From the NCBI GenBank assembly GCA_035518635.1, contig DATIXI010000020.1, positions 1 through 64,000 of the forward strand: a stretch of DNA of 64,000 bases. The letters run 5' to 3'. The position numbers and the translations under genes were made by a program. The notes beneath the pieces were generated by a model. That model saw only the letters and a program-made list of their open reading frames with translations, searched no databases and was not told where the DNA came from. This DNA comes from AC-32 sp035518635 (GTDB lineage: Bacteria > Actinomycetota > Thermoleophilia > Gaiellales > Gaiellaceae). How positions within the stretch are numbered: position 1 is the stretch's first letter; each line of letters starts with the position of its first letter. Below, one piece after another: positions 57,740-64,000 of the stretch.

Positions 57740-58576
57740 CTACCCGTACCCGAGCTCGTCCATCAACTCACCTGCCTCGGCCTCGACGTCGGCCGCCTGC
57801 TCCGGGGTCAGGTTGCGCTCCCAGCGCCCGACCGACTCGCCGTGCATGTCCGAGAGCGCCCGGCCCAGGAGGACCGGGTCTGCGCCGATATGCACCGCGA
57901 GCGCCTCGGAGGCCAGGGCTGCGTCGGCCGCCAGATCCTCGTAGCGGACGGTGACGGTGCTCTCCGGGGCGGCGCGCGCCGCCGTCACGTAGCTTCGCCA
58001 GGCCCAGCCCGCGCGTCTCGCCTCGCTCGCAGCGTCGAACTCGGCGACGCGCCCGGGCTCGACCCAGAAACGGGCATGGCCGCCGTAGGGCGCGCCCACG
58101 TCGTCCTGGCCGGAGCGGTCGGTCGCGAGCCAGCCCTTCTGGAGCAGTGATGCGGCGACGTCGCGCGGATCGCGAACCATGTGCACGACCGCGGCCTGCG
58201 GGTAGGCGCGGACCGCGGCGGCGAGCACGAACGCCGTCTCGGGCGACTGCTCGATGGCCCGGAGATAGCGGACGAGCCCGTAACGCCTGACGGTCTCGAG
58301 CGTCCGGCGGAGCTCGGCGGCAACCTCCCCCTCGGGGCGCGAGGCGAGTTGCGGGATCGCCGCCTTCCAGGGCGCGAGCTCGCCGAGGTCCGCGAACCCG
58401 GGCACGCGGCCGATCGAGCCCGCCACGAACGTCGTGCCTGACCGGGGCGACCCGAGCACGAACACGGGCCGCTCCGCGACCGCACCGAAGTCTCCGCCGC
58501 TCTGCCTCCGCGCACGCGCGAGCACGCGCGCGACGGCGCCGCCGTAGAGACGCAGGGTTCCGGAAGGCGCTGCCAA
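57740..58576 (-). CDS. Second sulfotransferase-like protein
   Basis: A 278-aa protein with PSB loop FVLGSPRSGTTFVAGSI and 3'-PB loop VHMVRDPRDVAASLLQKGW. Motif spacing agrees with Stf0/aryl-type sulfotransferases. Sequence similarity with the downstream sulfotransferase is limited to these motifs. TTG start at 58576, supported by TAGGCT at 9 nt; that hexamer overlaps the upstream stop codon. Confidence 0.83.
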   Translation of the reverse strand: MAAPSGTLRLYGGAVARVLARARRQSGGDFGAVAERPVFVLGSPRSGTTFVAGSIGRVPGFADLGELAPWKAAIPQLASRPEGEVAAELRRTLETVRRYGLVRYLRAIEQSPETAFVLAAAVRAYPQAAVVHMVRDPRDVAASLLQKGWLATDRSGQDDVGAPYGGHARFWVEPGRVAEFDAASEARRAGWAWRSYVTAARAAPESTVTVRYEDLAADAALASEALAVHIGADPVLLGRALSDMHGESVGRWERNLTPEQAADVEAEAGELMDELGYG

Positions 58577-58585
58577 CGGCGCCGA

Positions 58586-58591
58586 AGCCTA
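58586..58591 (-). promoter_or_regulatory. -10-like hexamer TAGGCT
   Basis: TAGGCT on the minus strand ends 9 nt before the TTG at 58576; contains the stop of the previous gene. Confidence 0.35.
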
Positions 58592-59293
58592 GCCGCGCCG
58601 GTACTCGCGGGCCGCGGCGACGAGCGCCTCGAACAGGCGCTGGTCCTGGCCCTCCTCGGGGTGCCAGAGCACGCCGAGCGCGAACGTCCGCTCCGGGTCC
58701 TCGATCGCCTCGAGCGTCCCGTCTTCCGCCCAGGCGGCCTCCTGCAGGCCGTCGCCGAGCCGCCCGAAGCCCTGGTGGTGGTGCGACTTGACGGGCGCGC
58801 GCTCGCCGAGGAGCCCCGCGAGCCGCGTCCCCGGGACGAGCGAGACGTCGTGGTCGGAAAACGTGCCAGCAATCTCCTTGTGCTTCTCGTGGCCGACGAG
58901 CTCCGGAAGGTGCTGGAGAAGGTCGCCGCCGAGCGCAACGTTCATGACCTGGCTCCCGCGACAGACGGCGAGCACCGGAAGATCGCGTGCGAGTGCGGCG
59001 CCGAGCAGCGCGAGCTCGCCCTTGTCGCGCTCCGGGTTGACGCCGTTCGTCTGGGGGTGAGCCTGCTGCCCGTACGTGTCCGGATCGAGATCGGGCCCGC
59101 CGGAGAAGATCAGCCCGTGGACCGCGTCGATCGTCTCCTCGATGTCCTCCTCGCCCGGCGGCACGAGCAGCGGGCAGCCTCCTGCGCGCTTGACGGCGCT
59201 CACGTACGCGGAGGGGACGAGCGCCGACTCCACGTTCCAGGCACCGAAGCTCGCGTTCGTGACGTAGGTCGTGATCCCGACGATGGGCTTCAT
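58589..59293 (-). CDS. Gamma-glutamyl-gamma-aminobutyrate hydrolase-like (class I amidotransferase) protein
   Basis: A 234-aa peptidase C26 protein. Catalytic Cys in LAVCRGSQVMNVALGG, His/Glu in VKSHHHQGFG and LGVLWHPEEG. Such enzymes remove gamma-linked glutamate from GABA, folate or small peptides (PuuD-like). The GSQ after CRG and the long SGGPDLDPDTYG loop are typical. The reaction is plausible, the substrate not fixed. It lies upstream of the sulfotransferase pair. Confidence 0.88.
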   Translation of the reverse strand: MKPIVGITTYVTNASFGAWNVESALVPSAYVSAVKRAGGCPLLVPPGEEDIEETIDAVHGLIFSGGPDLDPDTYGQQAHPQTNGVNPERDKGELALLGAALARDLPVLAVCRGSQVMNVALGGDLLQHLPELVGHEKHKEIAGTFSDHDVSLVPGTRLAGLLGERAPVKSHHHQGFGRLGDGLQEAAWAEDGTLEAIEDPERTFALGVLWHPEEGQDQRLFEALVAAAREYRRG

Positions 59294-59355
59294 CCTCTGT
59301 AGTTAAGCGCTTTCGGCGGCCCTGGCGCGCGGCGTGTCCTGCGATCATCCGCCCG

Positions 59356-60258
59356 GTGAGCGCAGGAACGCGGATCGGGCTCGTCGGCTGCGGGCGCTGG
59401 GGCTCGCTCATCCTGCGCGACCTCCGCGCGCTCGGCTGCGACGTCACGGCCGTCGCCCGCTCTCCCGAGAGCACGGCCGCCGCCGAGCAGGGCGGCGCCG
59501 CCGGAGTCGTCGCGTCGCAGGCGGAGCTGCCGGAGGTCGACGGGATGGTGATCGCGACGCCGGTCTCGACGCACGCGTTCGTCGCGGAGGAGGCTCTGCA
59601 GCGAGGCGTGCCGGTCTTCGTCGAGAAGCCGCTCACGAACGATCCCGAGACCGCGGAGCGGCTCGCCGCCGAGCACGGCGACCGCCTGTTCGTGATGGAC
59701 AAGTGGCGCTACCACCCGGGCGTCGAGGAGCTCGGGGCGATCGCCCGGTCGGAGGAGCTCGGCCGCGTGATCGGGCTGCGCACGACGCGTATCGGCCGCG
59801 AGCGGCCGCGGGACGTCGACCCGGTGTGGGTGCTGGCGCCGCACGACCTGTCGATCGCGCTCGAGATCCTCGGCGGGCTCATGCAGCCCCGCAGCGCCGC
59901 GGCCGACTCGGTCGACGGCCGTGCGCTCGGCCTCTACGGCCTGCTCGGCGAGAGCCCGTGGCACGTACTCGAGGTCTCGGGCCGTGCCGATGAGCGGAGG
60001 CGCGAGATCGTCCTGGCCTGCGAGGGCGGGCTGGCCGTCCTCCCCGAGAGCTACAGCGAGGGCGTGCGGATCGTGCGGGGCGACGGCACGGACGACGCGC
60101 TTCGGCCGCTGTCGAGCGAGCTGCCGCTGCTCCGTGAGCTGCGAGCGTTCGTCGACCACCTCGGCGGCGGCCCTCCGCCGCGGAGCAGCGCGGCAGAAGG
60201 GGCGGCCGTCGTCCGCTCGATCTCCCGGCTGCGACAGCTCGCGGGGCTGCCGTCGTGA
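59356..60258 (+). CDS. Gfo/Idh/MocA-family oxidoreductase
   Basis: A 300-aa NAD(P)-dependent sugar dehydrogenase-like enzyme. Rossmann motif GLVGCGRWGSLILRDL, catalytic EKP in VFVEKPLTND, and the His of LAPHDLSIALE. Acts on a sugar or sugar nucleotide; substrate not inferred. GTG start; overlaps the glycosyltransferase gene by four bases (GTGA). Confidence 0.88.
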   Translation: MSAGTRIGLVGCGRWGSLILRDLRALGCDVTAVARSPESTAAAEQGGAAGVVASQAELPEVDGMVIATPVSTHAFVAEEALQRGVPVFVEKPLTNDPETAERLAAEHGDRLFVMDKWRYHPGVEELGAIARSEELGRVIGLRTTRIGRERPRDVDPVWVLAPHDLSIALEILGGLMQPRSAAADSVDGRALGLYGLLGESPWHVLEVSGRADERRREIVLACEGGLAVLPESYSEGVRIVRGDGTDDALRPLSSELPLLRELRAFVDHLGGGPPPRSSAAEGAAVVRSISRLRQLAGLPS

Positions 60259-61349
60259 CGCTCGCGGCGACCGTCCTCGTCCCGACCCATGACCACGGGC
60301 CGACGCTGTCGCGCTCGGTGCGGAGCGCGCTGGCCCAGACGGTCGAGGACCTCGAGGTGCTCGTCGTCGGCGACGGCGCGCCCGACATCACGCGCGAGCT
60401 GATGGCGGAGCTGGCCGCCGCCGACGAGCGCGTCCGCTACTTCGACAACCCGAAGGGCCCGCGCCACGGCGAGCTCCACCGCCACGCCGCCCTTCAGGAG
60501 GCCTGCGGCGAGATCGTCTGCTACCTCTGCGACGACGACCTCTGGCTCGCGGACCACGTCGAGCGGATGCGCGCGCTTCTCGCAGGGCACGACTTCGCGT
60601 ACGCGCTCCCGTTCTGGATCGATCCGGAGGGCGAGATCCACTGCCTGCGGGTCGATCTGCGGCTGCCGTACTTCCGCGAGATGTTCCTCGGCGGCGAGAA
60701 CCGGATCCCGCTCTCCTGCGGGGCGCATACGCTCGCGCTCTACCGGCGGCTGCCGGCCGGCTGGCGGACGACGCCGAACGGAACCTTCACTGACCTCTAC
60801 ATGTGGCAGCAGATCCTCTCCGTTCCAGGGTGCCGGACGGCGGGCGGCTCCGAGCCGACCGTGCTCCACTTCCCGAGCCCGGAACGGGTCGGCTGGAGCG
60901 AGGATGAGCGGCTGGGAGAGCTCGACCGCTGGACGGCGCGCCTCCAGGAGCCCGGCTTTCGCGCCGAGCTGGCCCGGCGGGTGCTCACGGCAACCGCCGC
61001 AGACGCTGCCGCGCTCGAGGTCGACCTCGGACGGGCGCGGGCCTGGGGGGCCGCCGCCGAGGCAGGCCGGCAGCAGGCGGAGAAGAGGGCCGACGAGCTC
61101 GACCGCGACCTTCAGGCGGTCGCGTCGTCTGCCACCTGGCGGCTGCGTGCGCGGCTCGCCGGGCTGCCCGGGGTTGGCCCGCTGCTCAGAGCGGCTGCGA
61201 AGGCGCTAGCCGCTCGAGCAGCTCCCGAAGCGGCGGGCTCTGCGCGTCCCGCTCCGACACCTGAGCCGAGCCGCACGGCCACGGGATCTCCAGCTCCGGG
61301 TCCGCCCAGTGACAGCCGAGCTCGTCCTCGGAATCCCAGTACTCACTGA
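60255..61349 (+). CDS. Family 2 glycosyltransferase with antisense-encoded tail
   Basis: A 364-aa protein with a GT-A domain: TVLVPTHDHGPTLSRSVRSAL, VLVVGDGAPDITRE and the metal DxD-like CYLCDDDLW. A coiled, Ala/Arg-rich segment follows (about 245-315). The final about 45 residues (GSARPAPTPEPSRTATGSPAPGPP) are low-complexity and are encoded opposite the 3' third of the RmlC-like gene, a 164-nt convergent overlap. The domain ends before that, so the original stop may have been lost. Confidence 0.85.
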   Translation: MTLAATVLVPTHDHGPTLSRSVRSALAQTVEDLEVLVVGDGAPDITRELMAELAAADERVRYFDNPKGPRHGELHRHAALQEACGEIVCYLCDDDLWLADHVERMRALLAGHDFAYALPFWIDPEGEIHCLRVDLRLPYFREMFLGGENRIPLSCGAHTLALYRRLPAGWRTTPNGTFTDLYMWQQILSVPGCRTAGGSEPTVLHFPSPERVGWSEDERLGELDRWTARLQEPGFRAELARRVLTATAADAAALEVDLGRARAWGAAAEAGRQQAEKRADELDRDLQAVASSATWRLRARLAGLPGVGPLLRAAAKALAARAAPEAAGSARPAPTPEPSRTATGSPAPGPPSDSRARPRNPSTH

Positions 61350-61725
61350 CCGCGTACACGTGCAGCGAGGGCTCGTGGAAGTAGAAGCCGTGCGCGACAC
61401 CGTGTGGGATCACGAGCGCGGCCGGGCGCTCGCCGTCCAGGTCGACGACCGCGGCCACGCCCTCGGTCGGCGATCCTCGCCGCAGGTCGCGCAGGCCGAC
61501 GGACGCGCGGCCGAAGGGAACGGTCAGGTAGTCGTCGTGCCGGATGTGGACGTGGACGCCCCGGAGCACCCCGGCCCGGGAGCGGACCGCGTTCCACTGC
61601 ACCGGGACGACCCCGGTCTCCCACTCCAGGCGGTAGAGCTCGACGAACACGCCGCGCTCGTCGTCGTGCGCCTCGAGCGGCACCAGCGACGTCCCGACGG
61701 GCAGGGTCGTTGCGGGAGCGCTCAC
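61186..61725 (-). CDS. RmlC-like cupin, dTDP-4-dehydrorhamnose 3,5-epimerase family
   Basis: A 179-aa cupin. Segments DERGVFVELYRLEW, RGVHVHIRHDDYLTVPFG, and PHGVAHGFYFHEPSLHVYAVSEYWD agree with the RmlC/WxcM fold. The His-Asp pair and Tyr used by RmlC are partly visible (GVHVH, YWD). It may epimerise or bind a nucleotide sugar, in line with the two neighbouring sugar genes on the other strand. The GTG start is tentative. Confidence 0.82.
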   Translation of the reverse strand: MSAPATTLPVGTSLVPLEAHDDERGVFVELYRLEWETGVVPVQWNAVRSRAGVLRGVHVHIRHDDYLTVPFGRASVGLRDLRRGSPTEGVAAVVDLDGERPAALVIPHGVAHGFYFHEPSLHVYAVSEYWDSEDELGCHWADPELEIPWPCGSAQVSERDAQSPPLRELLERLAPSQPL

Positions 61726-61746
61726 GGAGTCGTATTGAATCGTGTC

Positions 61747-62109
61747 TCAGCCGAGCGCGCGGACAGCATCCTCGAGCTCGACACAGACCGCGTCCGCGAC
61801 GTACACCGTCCACGGGTGCGCCCACGCTCCCTCCGTGTAGGCGACGACCCGCTTCCCGACCGCGTGCGCGTGCCAGGCCTCCATCGCGGTGCCCTCGTCC
61901 GGCTGAGTGAATGCGGCGAGCACCACGTCGCACGACTCGATGTCGGCGAGGTCGCCCTCGACGATCTCCTGCTCGTGCCCCTCGGTCCGCCCGCGGAAGT
62001 CGCGCCTGAAGGGGTCGACCGGCTCGAAGCCCTGCTCCCGCAGGAGCTCCGCCGCCCGGCGGCGGTACTCGTCGGCGGGCGGCGGCCCGGCGAGGTAGAC
62101 GCGCTTCAC
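61747..62109 (-). CDS. Nucleoside 2-deoxyribosyltransferase-like protein
   Basis: A 120-aa protein of the NDT/DUF4406 type. It starts KRVYLAGPPPADEYRRRAAELLREQGFEPVDPF and has DIESCDVVLAAFTQPDEGTAMEAWHAHAVGKRVVAY, in which the Glu of GTAMEAWHA is the usual catalytic nucleophile and DVVLA the acidic site. Family members transfer deoxyribose between bases or hydrolyse nucleotides. The GTG at 62109 lies 6 nt after TACTGT. It shares a bidirectional promoter with queF. Confidence 0.82.
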   Translation of the reverse strand: MKRVYLAGPPPADEYRRRAAELLREQGFEPVDPFRRDFRGRTEGHEQEIVEGDLADIESCDVVLAAFTQPDEGTAMEAWHAHAVGKRVVAYTEGAWAHPWTVYVADAVCVELEDAVRALG

Positions 62110-62126
62110 GCGCGTACAGTACGCGC
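62110..62126. promoter_or_regulatory. Bidirectional palindromic promoter for NDT-like gene and queF
   Basis: GCGCGTAC-A-GTACGCGC is a perfect 17-bp palindrome. On the plus strand TACAGT (62115-62120) ends 7 nt before the queF ATG; on the minus strand TACTGT (62121-62116) ends 6 nt before the GTG of the other gene. The two -10 hexamers overlap almost fully, so the two starts are just 18 bp apart and only one polymerase could bind at a time. Confidence 0.7.
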
Positions 62127-62127
62127 C

Positions 62128-62505
62128 ATGGAACCGCCCTCGACCGGGTTCGTCGCGCTCGGCCACGCGGGCTCGGAGCACTACGCCGGGCTGGAGACGT
62201 TCCCCAACCCCGGCGTCGAGCACGTGGAGATGCAGAGCGACGAGCTCGCCGCGATCTGCCCGGTCACGAGCCAGCCCGACCTCTACATCGCGACGATCGA
62301 GTACTGGCCGGAGGCGCTCTGCCTCGAGTCGAAGTCGCTCAAGCTCTACCTCGCAGGCTTCCGCAACGAGGGCGCGTTCTGCGAGGCGCTCGCCGTGAAG
62401 ATCCGCGTCGACGTGGCCGCCGCGCTCGAGCTCCCGGCGGAGAGGGTCCGCGTGACGCTCGAGCAGAAGGCGCGCGGCGGGATCACGATCACCGCCAGCA
62501 CCTGA
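62128..62505 (+). CDS. queF: QueF, preQ0 reductase (queuosine pathway)
   Basis: A 125-aa type I NADPH-dependent 7-cyano-7-deazaguanine reductase, making preQ1 for queuosine in tRNA. Catalytic Cys in AICPVTSQPDLYIATIEY and the QueF motif ESKSLKLYLAGFRNEGAFCE, with Glu and His features. Other preQ0-synthesis genes (queC/D/E, folE) are not in the window. ATG from the palindromic promoter; the open frame to the left is antisense noise. Confidence 0.93.
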   Translation: MEPPSTGFVALGHAGSEHYAGLETFPNPGVEHVEMQSDELAAICPVTSQPDLYIATIEYWPEALCLESKSLKLYLAGFRNEGAFCEALAVKIRVDVAAALELPAERVRVTLEQKARGGITITAST

Positions 62506-62513
62506 CGGGCGCG

Positions 62514-63371
62514 GTGCACGTCGAGCGGCACGCCGACGCGGACTCGTTCCTCGCGCGCGCGGGCACGTTTCTGCTCGAGCGCGAGGCCGAGCACAACCTG
62601 ATCCTCGGGCTCGCCGGCCGCCTCCGCGGCGATTCGCGCCTCTACGGCGCAGAGCCCTACCTCGCCGTGGCGCTCGACGGCGACCGGGTCGTCGCGGCCG
62701 CGCTCCGCACGCCGCCACACAACTTCGTTCTCTCGGAGGTGGACGACGTGGGCGCGCTCGAGCCGCTCGCCGAGGACGTGGGCGCCGTCTTCGAGAGCCT
62801 CCCCGGCGCGCTCGGCCCGTCGGCGGCGATCGCCCGGTTCGCGGCGATCTGGGTAGCGCGGACGGGGGCAACCGGCCACATCGCGATCCGCGAGCGCAGC
62901 TACCGGGCCGAGGAAGCGCACCTCCCGGAGGGAGTCGCGGGCGAGATGCGGCCGTACCGCGAGGGCGATCGCGAGCTGGTGCTGGCCTGGATGGACGCGT
63001 TCGTGGCCGAGGCGCTGCCGAGCGCGCCTCCCGAGGACTCGGCGGCCTGGCTCGAGCGGCGGCTGGCGGAGCCCGAGGGCGGAGTCACGATCTGGGAGGA
63101 CGGCGGCCCCGTGTCGGTCGGGAGCTTCGGCGGGCTCACGCCGAACGGGATCCGCGTCGGCCCGATCTACACGCCCCCCGAGCTGCGACGCCGCGGCTAC
63201 GCGACCGCGCTCACGGCCGAGATCACGCGGATGCTGCTCGACCGCGGGCGCCGGTTCTGCTTCCTCTTCACCGATCTCGCCAACCCGACCTCGAACTCGA
63301 TCTACCAGCGCATCGGCTACCGGCCGGTGACCGATGTCGACCAGTGGGAGTTTGCTGCCGCTGGCCGCTAG
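62514..63371 (+). CDS. GNAT-family acetyltransferase (two-lobe)
   Basis: A 285-aa protein. The C-terminal GNAT domain has IYTPPELRRRGYATALTAEITRMLL (acetyl-CoA pyrophosphate-binding R/Q-x-x-G-x-G/A, here RRRGYA) and FTDLANPTSNSIYQRIGYRPV. The N-terminal half (residues 1-140) looks like a degenerate second GNAT-like lobe. Substrate unknown. It starts 8 nt after queF, probably in one operon. Confidence 0.85.
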   Translation: MHVERHADADSFLARAGTFLLEREAEHNLILGLAGRLRGDSRLYGAEPYLAVALDGDRVVAAALRTPPHNFVLSEVDDVGALEPLAEDVGAVFESLPGALGPSAAIARFAAIWVARTGATGHIAIRERSYRAEEAHLPEGVAGEMRPYREGDRELVLAWMDAFVAEALPSAPPEDSAAWLERRLAEPEGGVTIWEDGGPVSVGSFGGLTPNGIRVGPIYTPPELRRRGYATALTAEITRMLLDRGRRFCFLFTDLANPTSNSIYQRIGYRPVTDVDQWEFAAAGR

Positions 63372-63374
63372 CCG

Positions 63375-64000
63375 CTAGGCGGCGGTCGCGGGCTGCTGCC
63401 CGTTATTGAGCAGCTCGCGCCAGTGCTCGAGCAGGCCGTGGACGCTCGCCGCGCCGACGAGCGGCTCGTCCGGGAGCGGCAGCTCGTCCGGGTAGAGGAG
63501 GAACGGCCGCGTCTGAGGGCCGCCCAGGCCGCCGTGGAACGAGATCAGCTCCTCGAACGCGCAGCCCTCGTCGAGCTCGGGGTCGTAGAAGCTCCCGATC
63601 ATGATGTCGGCCACGTGCGGGAAGCCGTCCGTGCGGAGCAGGTGCCGCCCGGCGTTGGGCGAGAAGTGCGCGAGCGGGTCCTCGCCCTCGACGCGGTCAT
63701 CCGCGAGATAGCGCGTCCCGTTCGCACCGAGCGCCACGGCGCCGTGCTGCGAGGAGCGGACGAGCAGCCAGCCGATGTGCGGATGCTCCCGCAGCGCCTT
63801 CAGAAGCCCCGGGTGCCGTTCCTCAATCTCCTCCATCGTGAGCCGCCGCGGCTCCTCCATCAGGTAGACGAGCCCGAGGTTCCCGGATCCGAGGACGACG
63901 AGGTGCTTGTCGCTGACGTCGTTCTTCGGGCGTTTTTTCGACGTGTCCTGGCCGGTCGCCTCTCCAACCGCGAGGCCGACCATCGCGTGCTGCTCGTCGC
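63375..64000 (-). CDS. C-terminal part of a large protein (cut by right edge)
   Basis: The frame is open to the window end, so this is the C-terminal 208 residues of a longer protein; the apparent ATG at 63983 is internal (DEQHA precedes it). The piece begins MVGLAVGEATG and contains DKHLVVLGSGNLGLVYLMEEPRRLT, a HIGWLLVRSSQHGAVALG core and HVADIMIGSFYDPELDEGCAFEELISFHGGLGGPQTRPFLLYP. I recall this tail from large actinobacterial membrane proteins annotated as phage-holin family or alkaline-phosphatase-like; that naming is weak and I give no reaction. Confidence 0.6.
   Translation of the reverse strand, partial: DEQHAMVGLAVGEATGQDTSKKRPKNDVSDKHLVVLGSGNLGLVYLMEEPRRLTMEEIEERHPGLLKALREHPHIGWLLVRSSQHGAVALGANGTRYLADDRVEGEDPLAHFSPNAGRHLLRTDGFPHVADIMIGSFYDPELDEGCAFEELISFHGGLGGPQTRPFLLYPDELPLPDEPLVGAASVHGLLEHWRELLNNGQQPATAA

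Noticed and set aside
1..64000. Mobile elements, prophage, CRISPR arrays or rRNA
   Set aside because: No transposase, integrase, phage structural gene, regularly spaced repeat or rRNA sequence was seen.

Overview
The window is 64 kb of GC-rich DNA with dense gene packing, many GTG/TTG starts and many 1-14 nt stop/start overlaps (ATGA, GTGA). It looks like the chromosome of a high-GC Gram-positive bacterium (Actinomycetota). The ClpS-DUF2017 pair, the ruvC-ruvA-ruvB-yebC-pdxT-pdxS neighbourhood and a bacterial 2-phosphoglycerate kinase/cyclic-2,3-diphosphoglycerate synthetase pair suggest the class Thermoleophilia; that placement is inference. I saw no transposase, integrase, phage gene, rRNA or CRISPR array.

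Layout. 1-9.3 kb is a complete high-affinity K+ (kdp) locus in unusual form: a KdpD cut into two proteins at opposite ends of the locus, gene order kdpF-A-C-B, and a candidate KdpE box (two 7-N4-7 direct repeats) ahead of the structural genes. 9.3-14.4 kb is mainly a six-gene minus-strand operon (metallophosphoesterase, cDPG synthetase, 2-phosphoglycerate kinase, GlpX, GFA-type zinc protein, DUF59). 14.4-18.7 kb holds a nuclease-like protein, hpt with an apparent ATA start, a Mn2+ transporter under a palindromic operator, a CxxxY-type CcmE and an endonuclease IV-like protein. 18.6-30.7 kb holds a 985-aa cyclase/ATPase/TPR regulator, a phosphohexomutase operon ending in a membrane alkaline-phosphatase-superfamily protein, Rel, two tandem small paralogues and RecJ. 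31-38 kb has an ArsR/SRPBCC pair, ruvCAB, yebC and pdxST. 38-43.8 kb has a patatin-related protein, a membrane protein, and a split cNMP-domain/FAD reductase pair. 43.8-52.3 kb is a nitrate respiration locus (regulator, narK, narGHJI). 52.3-55.6 kb has a CAU tRNA, YjbQ, ClpS/DUF2017, a primary-type sigma factor and a lysozyme-like protein. 55.6-64 kb is accessory: efflux pump, two sulfotransferases, glutamine-amidotransferase hydrolase, sugar dehydrogenase, glycosyltransferase, RmlC-like cupin, deoxyribosyltransferase-like protein, QueF, a GNAT protein and a gene cut by the right edge.

Two patterns cut across the window. About twenty transcription units carry a TANNNT hexamer ending 6-10 nt before the annotated start codon, as expected for leaderless mRNAs; this also helps choose starts. 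A 76-nt, about 86% identical, hairpin-forming element occurs twice, each time beginning at the stop codon of the upstream gene (ruvA, narK). The kdp, nar, cDPG and mntH regions each pair an enzyme or transport module with a visible candidate operator.
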